From Glossina fuscipes (lineage: Eukaryota > Arthropoda > Insecta > Diptera > Glossinidae): a DNA stretch of 64,000 bases. The notes below the pieces were generated by a model. That model was not told the origin of the DNA and ran no database searches. It was given only the letters and a program-made list of their open reading frames with translations. The stretch is taken from positions 1,061,718-1,125,717 of the forward strand of contig NW_023998422.1 of the NCBI RefSeq assembly GCF_014805625.2, written 5' to 3'. This document shows positions 25,241 through 35,900 of the stretch, piece after piece (the stretch's first letter is position 1; each line of letters begins with the position of its first letter). A program made the position numbers and the translations under genes.

Positions 25241-25689
25241 AGGGCCGTCAGACCCAACTTCAGAGTGTCTCATCTAAATCATGGATCGATGGAGACCGTA
25301 AAGAGCGGTTCGGGGCGTAAGATCAGGCCGTTCGCTAAGTAGGCTTCATCCATCCGCTTGCTCTTATGAGAATAAAGCACGTGTACTTCACTTCATTGCA
25401 ACCGTCTATAGAGTGTCCGTGGGATAAAATAATTTGAGACCCCCCGTATTCCTCGAAGATAGCCTCGAAGATAGATAGTAACACATGCGGCCCTCCCTTG
25501 CCGACTCCAATCCTGCTAAAGTGGCACCTAACCGTGTCCCTAAAAACAGTAAAGTTTGAAGTCCTACATTTAGACAGGCAGAGTAGATTTTAATGCCACA
25601 TTACGTTACATGCCAAATCACTAAAAGATGTATTTCCGAAGGATTAGTGTTGTGGCCACTTAACTGGTCAACCAAAATGTGAGCATGCG
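25241..25689. other. No gene recognised
   Basis: Somewhat more GC-rich than its surroundings and possibly part of the LINE fragment that follows. No motif is clear. Confidence 0.25.
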
Positions 25690-26475
25690 TGTGTGCCATG
25701 TACAACTATACCAAAGTGTTAATATAGAAAAATCGTGGCAGTAATGTTGCTGCAAACGCATACATCAAACTACGCAGCGTATAGGTAACTCACAGCAGCA
25801 CACCACTAGACTTGAGGTATTTGTTAGCCGAACGCTTTCTCCTTTCTGGACTTTTTTATGGGTGTGAACTATTTGCCAATTGTAAGGCAGCCGCGATCCG
25901 GACACTGAAAGTGGCTGCCAATAACGTGATTCGATACGAAAATGGATTAAAAACAAGAGACTACATCTCGGCGTACATTCTTCGATTCCTGGGTGCAGCT
26001 TTTGACAATGTACTCCAGCCGAGAGTACTACTACAATATATAAAATTATTTACACAAGATGGAGTCGATGCCTTTATGAAAAACTGAGGTTCGCCACCAG
26101 CAATGGAGGCGTAAGGATTGTAGAAGTGAGGCACTGTAGTCTATTGTCTCAAAGACGTTTTTTTATATATGTCACCAAGCAATGGCACGCACCATTCATC
26201 GAATTTACAAACTACTCCCAGTCTGGGCGGGTTTAAACGCTTGCCGACGTGGTATTACAATGAAAGGCTAAGTTAACTGGTGCTCTATTGTTTTTCATTG
26301 TCACGCTTTAGTCAACATTTTCTATATTTCCGCATTTCTGTATGTGCATCATACTTTATACTGTAATAGGGATAATATTAATCTGCGTAGCATTTGTTCG
26401 CGCACAACGCATTTATACTCTAATTGAGACGCGTTGTTGTGTAAATGACAACTCAAATAAATAAAATAAAATATT
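25690..26475 (+). pseudogene. LINE (non-LTR retrotransposon) 3' end, truncated
   Basis: The open stretch 25812-26087 encodes a C-terminal post-reverse-transcriptase region: LLAERFLLSGLFYGCELFAN, then NVIRYENGLKTRD and LGAAFDNVL. This resembles the 'LPGLLYGCEL ... NNIIRY ... GLRxRDH' region common to several insect LINE clades. After stops, SLLSQRRFFIYVTKQWHAPF (about 26140-26200) matches the usual R-R-F-F ... W-N-x-L-P ending. The 3' end shows an AAATAAATAAAATAAAA tail near 26452-26472. Polymerase and endonuclease domains are absent, which fits a 5'-truncated insertion. The clade is not determined. Confidence 0.55.
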
Positions 26476-26520
26476 AAGAAGTAAGAAAATTATATTCGGT
26501 CCTAAAAGAGACAAAAAAAA

Positions 26521-26639
26521 AACCGAAGACGTAAATTTTCAAGTTCTATACTATGGAGAGAGGCGAGGGCACTATCACCTTAAAAAACACGAAAGAAAAA
26601 CCAAAGACGTAAATTTTCTAGTTCTATACTATGGAGAGG
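26521..26639 (+). repeat. Direct repeat, about 79-bp spacing
   Basis: AAGACGTAAATTTTCAAGTT and a following TCTATACTATGGAGAG occur near 26525 and again near 26604 with few changes. The duplicated block lies just before a DINE-1-like fragment and is probably part of it. Confidence 0.6.
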
Positions 26640-26756
26640 ACGTGGCTGGTATTTTTTATTTTCGAAATAAAAATTTGTTGTCGTATAGGCGTGTCCTTTA
26701 GAAAGTATAGATCACTTCCAAATTCTTTTGCAAATTTGGCTCAGATCTCATTTTCA
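26640..26756 (-). mobile_element. DINE-1/Helentron-like fragment
   Basis: It carries TTTCGAAATAAAAATTTGTT, GTATAGGCGTGTCCTTTAG and CTTCCAAATTCTTTTGCAAA in the order seen at 4190-4290 and 7450-7530. It is truncated where mariner sequence begins at 26757. Confidence 0.5.
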
Positions 26757-27340
26757 GTCATTTCGTGTGGCTACTACTGGTCTTCTTTGCAACAGCACAT
26801 CGTTTGTTGAATTGACGCCGATAAACATCTACAGTAACACTTTCATTCGGTTTTAGCAGCAGCTCATAATACACTGCGTCTTGCTGACGCCACCACATGC
26901 ACAGTAGAAGCTCGTGACCATGAACATTGCGTTTCGGTGTCGATGGGGATGATTCCCATGAGTTTTTGCTCTTGGGATTGTCGTAGAGCAACCACTTTTC
27001 ATCGCCAGGAATAACAAGAGAATTCTGTTTCTTTTTTGTCTGCTTAGCCAAAATGAAACCGCCATGTTGAAACGGTTCGAATCGCTTTCAATCAATTTGC
27101 GAGGTAGTCGTTTATCTTTTTCTTGGATCTCTCTCATCGCATGTAAACGTCTAGAAACAGTTGCTTCATTAGCTGCTGAACTATTCGAAAGTTCTTTAAA
27201 AATTTGTACTGAGTTTTCATCCAATAAGTCTTTCAATTCATTGTCTTCGAACTTTTTTCATCCTCCAGGTCGTTCTTTGTCATTGGGCTCAAAATCACCA
27301 CTTCTAAACATGCAAGAATCTAATAATATTCCTAGCCGGG
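26757..27340 (-). pseudogene. Decayed mariner transposase fragment
   Basis: On the minus strand the order is FRSGDFEPNDKERPG (near 27290), FEDNELKDLLDENS, then an HTH-like ATVSRRLHAM, ending with PGDEKWLLYDNPKSKNSW (first catalytic Asp region), LLLCMWWRQQDAVYYELL and VDVYRRQFNK. At least two frameshifts separate these blocks. The second and third catalytic aspartates are missing because the element stops near 26757. The family is clear; it is a different lineage from the element at 4736. Confidence 0.8.
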
Positions 27341-28989
27341 TATTAAGGTAGTTTGTTCTTTTGAAGCTACCGCACTGGCGAACTAATTTCAGATCCCTTT
27401 CGAAGAATAAATAAAGTCTTCAACGAGTATTGCCGCTAACTTCTTTTCTTAGTCCCCTTCGCTAGGATTAAAAATATTATTTTATGTAATTAACTGCCTA
27501 ATTTTTCGTAGAATATATATAATATATATATATATAATTTTTTCCAACTGTTATGTCTAGGATATTTGCTTACACAATGAAAGGATTTTTAGTAGCACTC
27601 GTCCTTGGATCAAAGCACGCCAGTGTGCATATTTCATCAAATTATATCAAAAATTGCGATCTACAGGTTGAACCTAAAAACATATGAGCACACATTAGAT
27701 GTACAGACAAGTTCAGAACCCTCTTCCTACCTTATGCCCTTCTGTATGTTACGCACGTATGCGCAAACTTAGAATCCCCTATACCGCAAGTAGTGTGAGG
27801 TATTAAATTTCAATTTTTTTCGCATTGTAAGGGAACTTGAAAATGGTTCGATCTAATTTATGTTAAATGCTATTCGTCCTTATGGCTGGACGCAAAAGTG
27901 TATCAATTTCCATGCACAATGTCCCGAAACTTATGTCTTGCAGGTTAAACACAAAATTAAACGGACAGGCGGGCCTAAATCAAAAATACAGGAAATCAAT
28001 CAAAATCGATCGATGTAGTAAAAAATGGATCATTCCCAAGTTGTACGTGGTGTTGCACACAGGTGGTGGTTGTTCCTTAGATAACTGTAATGGATAAAAT
28101 GGCGGATAATAGTAAAGATTTTTAATTTTTTTCTTGCAACTAATTCGTATATTTTTTAATTTCATTTTAAGCCCATTAGAACGGATTTCTGCTACGAGTA
28201 ACTATCTTGCATTTACCTTCGTTTTACATAAAAGGCATTTCCTAGATGAAAATGCTGATAAGAAAGAAGCAACGGTACTCTATGCTATACAAAGATGAGA
28301 ATTTAGAAATCAAGCTAGTTTTTATAGCGAAACACTGTAACCTTAGTTTATATAGAGAATTACTGTAACTTAAAAAGTGAATGGCCTGTATTAAGAATCC
28401 AAAATACATTTACTCGTCATAAAATTAAAACAATTCAAACTCGTTTCATTCATATGTGACGCTCAATTTTTCCATTTTCCATTTGATGGAAAACTCTCGA
28501 AATCTCGATACCAATGAAAGTTTAAGGGCAAATTGAATTTAAAGGTGGGCATGATCCAATAGCATTTAATGTAATTGTTTAAATATCGCCATTGCAAGAT
28601 CATCTCTGTGAACCGATCGATTATTCAGACGAAAAAAATAGAAACATTTATTAACGAGCATAAAACATTTTTCGTATCATAGCATATAACCAGTTTGCTT
28701 TACATTTGTTGTTATTTCAAATCAAGTTTTTTTTATAAATATTTATAATAAACTACATGTGGGTATCGATTGCTGAAAGGCGTTGGGCAATTCGCATTTC
28801 ATAAATTTACAAAATTGTTTTATCTGAATTACATATACACCCAAATCCTTTGTTGCACGGTCTTTTTTTACACGATTTTTAAAATAACACTATTCACTAA
28901 CAAGCGCAAGTACACTTTTTAACTTGATTGAGCAGACGAAGTCGAATCGAAAATACATTTTTTATGCCCTATAACGCTTGTGTGGCACA
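27341..28989. other. No gene recognised
   Basis: AT-rich DNA with an AT run near 27513-27536. Open frames such as 27867-28097 are short with no recognisable motif. Confidence 0.35.
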
Positions 28990-30005
28990 TTAAGTTATTT
29001 CGGACGTATGTAACACCCAGAAATGCTTAAAATAGATCCCTTTCTTATTATACTAATCGATTCAGACTCATTTTCTAAATAGTTGAACGTCCGTTCGTTT
29101 GATATTTGCCTATGTAAATTTGTGTTCAAACTGCAGGTTGCAATTTTATATATATATATATATATATTTTGACGTACTTTAGCTCTAGGACGAACGCTTT
29201 TGAAAACGGTTCGGGTCGTTATATGGGGAAAAATTGCAATTTTTAAAATTTTTCGGTAAAAATGGCTCAGTAGTAGTGTTTCGGCATTGTAAATTGATGT
29301 AAGAACTTTTAATCGGCTGGGCAATTTCTTGAACCTCCTTTCATTTAACCGGTCAGACGAAAACTGAATCTATATATGGTAAGAAGATCTCATTTTCAAT
29401 ATTTCATAGCGAAAATTGGTTCACAATAGTAAATTGACAAGAAAATGAACCTTATCGAACTTAAACTAGGTAGGTCTATTTTAAATGTAAACCCGTTTAA
29501 AGCAACAAGGCTTCATTGTTAACGTTTTATGTTGAGAATATGTTCATAGTAGTAATTTGATATTCAAATGAAGTGGACTAAATTTGAACTACAAGGGTTT
29601 AATTCTTGGACCCCACTCTATGTGATATTTATCGTGGGTAGTAAGATCTTTTCAGAAAATGATTTAATTTATAAAGTTTTCTGATGAAAATTGATGCAAA
29701 GTAGAGAAATAGTTTGAGAGTAGGGAATTTGGATTACATAGGTCTATTTTTTAGACGCTAACATTTATAAGGGTTATCACGAAAAGCAAGCCTTTATACG
29801 GAATAATTTCCAGTTTTCTATAATAACATTTTTGGAAAGGACATTAAGTTTGCTAAATTTGGATAACGTCATATGATGTTTTAAGCATCCAAGATGGGGG
29901 CTTTCATGACAAGCATACTTTTGAATGAAAATAATGTGTAATTTTGGGTGCATTATTATTAAAACGAGCGCATAATTGTGCTTATGGAGTAGGTGTAGAG
30001 TATTT
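28990..30005 (+). repeat. Dispersed 1-kb repeat B, copy 1
   Basis: It begins TTAAGTTATTTCGGACGTAT and ends near ACGAGCGCATAATTGTGC. It matches 45543-46583 along its whole length in the same order, including TTATACTAATCGATTC, GTAAATTTGTGTTCAA, GGACGAACGCTTTTG, ATATGGGGAAAAATTGCAA and GAAAATAATGTGTAATTTTG. It is non-coding in both copies. A DNA transposon or Helitron-type non-autonomous element is likely; the family is not recognised. Confidence 0.7.
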
Positions 30006-31277
30006 AATTGTCAGCCTTGCCCGATGTTTAATGTTCTAGTAAAAATGACAACAAAAACAAGAGCAAGTATATTTATGATGAAAATAAGCCTAAGCTAGCT
30101 AATGATGTTACTGCCTAAAATTTTGACGATAGGCATAAATTTTTATATTTTATGACCAAATATGATAAATGAAAAATTAAAAATTCCTTAACAAAAGATG
30201 TTCACTGTACTCACTTTAAACAATGTTGATTCACGTTTTGAATCCTCTCCTCAATAAGAATTTTTTTTTTTTTTTAAATTAACTTTTATTAAATTCTTAT
30301 AGCAGGCGCAGTTTTAGTGGGCATTGAAGGGCAACCGTGCCCAACTACAAAAGTTTTCACTTTTTTTTTTTTTTTTTTTTTTTAATATTTGTTTTTTCAT
30401 TTTACATAGTTGTAATACAATTTTTTAAATGTAAAATTTCTGCATAACTTTCTGCACCTGTGCAACATATGAATTATTATATAAATTAAATAAAATATTG
30501 CGTTCATGTTAAGCACATTTGCATACACGCATATGATGATTTTTAAGATTAATGTTAAATTCATGGTTCAATGGCTAAGAGTAACAAATTACGCCGATTT
30601 CTATTATTGATTATCGTTTCACGTACAGAATATTTTATAACTTATTATTATTTATATAAATGTTTTTATGTTTTTAAACAGTAGCAACTAACTAACAACT
30701 AAGTAAGCGTCACTTGATGGTATATTTAATAGCGGCGATTGCAAGGTCTTGGTTTCATATATGTGCATATATATAAAAATCGTAAAGCTGCTGTAAAGGT
30801 TAAAGATCAAGTAATCCGTTAACATACTTGAAATGCTTAACAATTTGCTAAATTGAATAAGTGATACAAACGCTATAGATTGAAGAGCACAATTGACCTA
30901 TTTTTAAAGCGCTTTCAATAAATGCTGTAAAAGGTTTTATTTGGATTTTATTGTCAGTGTAATTTTACTTAAATGAAACTATTTGTACAAGTGTTTCATC
31001 ACAAAAATGATTTTTAGAAAATTTTTGTCGCTCTGCGGGCAATAATTAGTTTCGCTTCAGAAAAATTGATTATAATTAAATTGAAATTACATTCTTTGAA
31101 AAATAAAGTCTACGTTTTATTATACATATGATGTAAAAGAAAAAAAACACTTGACACTAACCTTGAAATCATCAGTTTAAGTAAATAACTTTCTCTACTT
31201 TTTAGCGGCAATCAAATTAACTTACCAGCCGTCGAATGCAAAACACATAAGTCAATATTTGTCAATACGGATTTGCT
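30006..31277. other. No gene recognised
   Basis: AT-rich, with poly-T runs near 30260-30275 and 30361-30383. The stretch 30300-30350 (GCAGGCGCAGTTTTAGTGGG) is slightly GC-richer but unassigned. Confidence 0.35.
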
Positions 31278-31620
31278 TCAAACACGTTTCACTTTCTGCA
31301 CTGGCTTTATGACGCCAAACTTTTTTCTTAGAGCATTCTTTGAAGATGTGCCAGCACAGCAGCCAATCTTGTGACAAGGCTCACAACGAGTGCTACCATC
31401 CATCTTGGAAGATAGCTTTTTCAGACAATGTGAATAGTCAACTATTTTCTGAAAATTTGCTTTCCTAAATGTTTTGTTAGTATCCAAGCAAGGCGTCGAA
31501 GGGCATCATCGATGTTTGTGTGATTGCTTTCCAAATGACCATTGACAGATCATTGTTGTCCATGAAGAAGTGTTACCTTAACATTTTCCAATCCAACGCC
31601 GAGTTATAAAAGTAATTTGC
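31278..31620 (-). other. Coding-like remnant, unrecognised
   Basis: Two minus-strand peptides in adjacent frames have normal composition: WTTMICQW or, in another frame, MDNNDLSMVIWKAITQTS near 31510-31570, then KKLSSKMDGSTRCEPCHK with CCAGTSSKNALRKKFGV at 31278-31440. The CxxC and CC cysteines hint at a metal site, but no family is recognised. A frameshift between the two suggests decay or an unseen intron. Confidence 0.25.
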
Positions 31621-32044
31621 TATATTAAAAAGCCACTAAGGCAAGAAATTTGAATTTTCCCGTTATTTTGACAGTAGCGAGGATAATATTGCCAATACCT
31701 TTAAAAGCAAATCATCCGATTGACATGCAGTTTTACAAGACGTGGTTTAGATTTCTTCTTACAGACCACGTCTACGCGTCCATTCCAGAAAATATGGCAT
31801 TACAAGCCAATAAGGCATAACTTGAAATTCTACCATCGATTTTTCGCTTAAACGGTTTTTTAATTAATTTTTAGTCATGTCAGTACTGCATTTTTGATTT
31901 GTTGTTGGGAATCAGGGAGCTCAAACACAAAAACGTTCGCTTTGCTAAGAGAGCTGAACATTTTTTCTTTTTATCGACTTTAAGAAAAGGAAACAAAGGA
32001 ATAAATCGCTTCTTGTTGGGAAGGTTCAGTTGTCGAAACGCTTA
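31621..32044. other. No feature seen
   Basis: AT-rich sequence without a recognisable motif. Confidence 0.3.
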
Positions 32045-32270
32045 CAACATCTAGAAAAAGCTTTAGAGACCTCAAAATGCCTAGGTATATGTATATTCTT
32101 GATCAACATCAAATCAATTGAAGCATATCAGTCCGGCTGTCTATCTGTCTTAGGCAAGCCTACCCGGCGTCAATTCGCCAAAGATATTGCATGACCTTCC
32201 AGATAGCTTAGTATTGAAAACGGGTCAAATCAGTCAAAGAATAATTGGCTTGGCACTGTGACAGACCTTT
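32045..32270 (+). mobile_element. DINE-1/Helentron-like copy
   Basis: Forward orientation: TATGTATATTCTTGATCAAC, then CATCAAATCAATTGAAGCAT, TCCGGCTGTCTATCTGTCTT, and downstream TAGTATTGAAAACGGGTCAA with a GGCACTGTGACAG end resembling the copy at 37590. It lies about 650 bp before the Ptr start codon. Confidence 0.5.
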
Positions 32271-32919
32271 CCACATCTACTATAGCCGCACCCGCAAACG
32301 ATATTATAGATTATCAAAATTTATCCTTTTGGTTTCTTTTCCTTGTCATTTCTCTCAAGAGCAAGGGTATAAATGTTTCTGTCACACCAAAATACAATAT
32401 TCCTTCCAAAGTAAGGAAAATGAACTCATTTTGTGTGAGCGAGTATACTATTATGATTAAACTCTACATTTTTCCAAGGACAAAGCTTATAAATCTTGGC
32501 GCATCTGTAAAATTTAAAAAGCCATGGCGCATGCGTTGTTTGTCAATTGCTTTAATGCTTTATAAACATGCTTAGGAGACTTTGATCTCTCTCTTGATTC
32601 AACGCAAAACTCGGGAGGATACAATGTAAAAATTGAATGAATTATTGATGCAATCATTAGCATCATTCCGGGTAAGAATTCATCAATGGATCATTATAGA
32701 AATGTAGATCCACCGAAATTCTTAATTATTTCCTTGTCGGATATGCTCTATTTTCATCTCCACATATTGTAAAAGGAAATGGAAGAAATTACTGTCATCC
32801 CGAAGCTTTAATCAAATATTTACAAAAATTCGCTCAATATTTTCATCAACCGTTATATCTACATGTATAAATAAAAGAAGTTTGTTGTTGTTTACATTTT
32901 TTCTTTCTATTTATTTCAG
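32271..32919. other. Region upstream of Ptr coding start
   Basis: A T-rich tract followed by ATTTCAG lies immediately before the Ptr ATG (AG at 32918-32919). The start codon therefore sits at the 5' border of an exon and at least one non-coding leader exon must lie upstream. I could not place it. Confidence 0.5.
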
Positions 32920-35900
32920 ATGGCTTGTGGCATATCTTGCGTGGATAAAATTTTAAATAAAACATTTTACCATCTGGGCATATTTATAGCGAAATATCCA
33001 GGATATTTTATAATTGTTCCTATATTGCTATCAATGTTATGCATGACCGGGCAAGTTAAACAAGCTGTAATTTTACTTCAATTACGCCAATTAATAAGAC
33101 AATATATTTTATTGCAGATACCAACAATTAAAGTATCAAATCGATCCGGAATATTTATTTTCACCTGTCAATGGCGAGGGTAAAGCTGAACGTGCGATAG
33201 TCGAACAGTATTTCAAAATCAACTATACTCATCGCTTTAATGTGGGACGAATAACACGACCTGGTTAGTTACAAATAATTTCTTTTAAACAAGCAAGTAT
33301 ACCAAAAACAAAAAAAAAAAAAAATGAAAATCTTGTGCCGATTTTCTTTCTACACAAGTTCTTATAAATTAAAGCATGTGAATTTATTTTCATTTTATAT
33401 AAGTGGGAGATTGTATGTGTATGCTTTTTTGAGTGTGGGAAATCATTAACAGCCAAAATCGATGTAGAACTTTCATTGCACTAAAACCCCCGGGTTACTG
33501 GTACTGGTATTGCACCGAGAAAATTGTCTACGCCTCAGTCAAAATCGTCTGTTACGTTGTTATGTAATGCATGAATGGTTGTCCTCATTAAATTGTGCTA
33601 CGTCAATCTTTCTCTTGTAGCTTGACTTGTCATCTTTCTCGCATTGGCCTCTACAACATTACATGCCTTGCAGTGTCATTTCATTCCATACACTTTGGGC
33701 AATATGGTTCGCCATCAAGCCCCTTATGCAAATGCTGCCGAAAACAACGGCGTCCGTTCTAAGTTTTCGTTGAAAAAGAGTCAACCTAGACGTGTTGTAT
33801 TTCCACACGTTCCTTTGCAGTGGGAATCAATCTCTAGGCCCATCTGCTGTTTGCCATACCTGCAAATATGCAAGCTCGTCTGATACATTTGTCTCTTTTT
33901 CCTCTCCTGAAAATCGCGTTTTATGTATTGCTTTCAAGCATCGTATGTGTCTGTCGCTTGCCTGATCAGCCACTTCAGATGGCATCGTTCCGCAGCCTCA
34001 TACGAGACGGTGCGGAAGCCACTATACACTCGTTCTGCATGCAATCGGAACATTCAATTGATGTTCTTTAAATACGTACACCCGCGTAAACCGTTTATCC
34101 ACATCACACCCACATACATCATTATCGTTGCATCACCTTCGTTTATAAAAGTCTTCGTTTTTGCCCTGCCTGACAATATCTGATATCCCGCTTAAAGCAG
34201 CGAGCATCCGACTCGTTTTCTCGTGTGCTTTGTCGATATAAGAACGTGGAAACGTCATTCGTACATCTATCATAACGCCAAGATATTTGGCTGGTTGTCA
34301 GGATATTAAGCGATATGCTCAGGTTTTTTCCTGCTTGTAGTTAGTTCCACCTCTGTCTTCTCCGAGCACAGTTGTACTTTATTTTCTAAGAGCGAATCTT
34401 TTACAACCATAATCGCTTCTGTTCTGATTAGATTAACTTCTTAGCTATGATCCCTATCGCAATGTCATCAGCACACCTCTACGTACCCATAAGCAAAGCT
34501 GTGTCATACAAAATAATCCAAAATAAGGGACTGGGCAGAGACACTTGAGGAAAACCTGTTGTAGCCATGTATTTTTAGTACCCTCTGATGTGTGATATAA
34601 TAGCGTCCTCTAGGATTGAAAAATGCCAACTATTCGCATTTGGCACGAACGTGTTTGTAATCCGTTCAATGCAATCAATATATGCTCCCAGTTAACTGTC
34701 TTAAAGGTATTTTTCAGGACCAGTCTCGTTGTTGCACAACTCTCTTTGTCTTCTTTTATCGCATCTACTGTGAAGACACGTTTCCAGAAAATCGTCTTGA
34801 TTTTTTTTTATATTGTGTGTGTTGTTCTTTTGAGATGAACAAGCATGGAAAGTCACGCATGGGTAGCATTGCGACACTTTAACCCTCTAAAAATCACCTG
34901 CACTTATGTCACCTACGTCGCTTGGAGATGTCTTCATAGAGAGGATCGCCTTGTTTGCACTATCTACAAGCCTTGATACTTGTCGTTTCATAGTTCTTTC
35001 TCTCGCTTTCCACTTTCTTCGACCATGCCGTGTATTTGTGACGAGGTTGTCTGGAAGAGGAACTTTCCCAATTTCCATTTGTAGTTTTTGATGTTTAGAA
35101 CGAAGTCTACGTGTTCTGCGTCTTCTCTAACATTACTAATACTACCCTTAGGGCTAGTTTCGACTTTGACCACGCAAGAACCAATGATCACTTACCAGCT
35201 AGGTCGTATAGAAAGCTACCCCACCACGCCCACTGGATTTTCATCTGGGGCCATTAAGGGAACATACTTACTTATTGTCAAAGGTTACATCTACTACCGA
35301 TCCCCGACCATCGCTACCAAACGTGCGCTGGGTCTCTTCCCAGAGCACTACTGGATCAAGGGAGGTTACTGTTTACTGTCGCCCAGGCATTAAAATCGCC
35401 TGGGATGAGGACTGGCGTTTTGCTCCGCCCGTCTGTGGACAACGCATAGCTAATTGCTTCAAAACCAGTTTGGCTCGTACCGGGAGGAAAATAACACCTA
35501 TATACATACGTCCGATAGCATTTCATTCTCAAGTTCTTTGTCTGACGACATAAGTAGCATGCCAGAAGGTTGTTCAGCACATTGCCAGATTGCCGCCTTG
35601 TCTGATCTTGTCCTTCATCCAGTTCGAATCTACCCCCACTGGGTGTGGTTCGGTAACATTTTATGTATGCAACTCTTGTGCTATCCAGCAGCGCTTGGGG
35701 CTTACTTGCATCATCTTCTTGATCGGATTTTAATCATATCACCACAGGCATTTATAGGGCAGCTTGTGTCAGCAAAGGGGTAGTTACGCGCCATACCTTA
35801 TTCCTTGTATGTAGCGCAGCACGGGCTTTTAGTATATTCTCTTGCTTTTCTCCTTTGCGATTTCTTGCAATGCGGCCCATCTCTAAACATCTGTAACATT

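Noticed and set aside
33051..33183. Reading the first Ptr exon through to 33183
   Set aside because: That frame loses all similarity after MTG; splicing at the GC donor restores the Patched-related sequence exactly in frame.
34623..35553. Several plus-strand frames in Ptr intron 2
   Set aside because: They lie antisense to recognisable LINE endonuclease and reverse-transcriptase sequence and are shadows of it.
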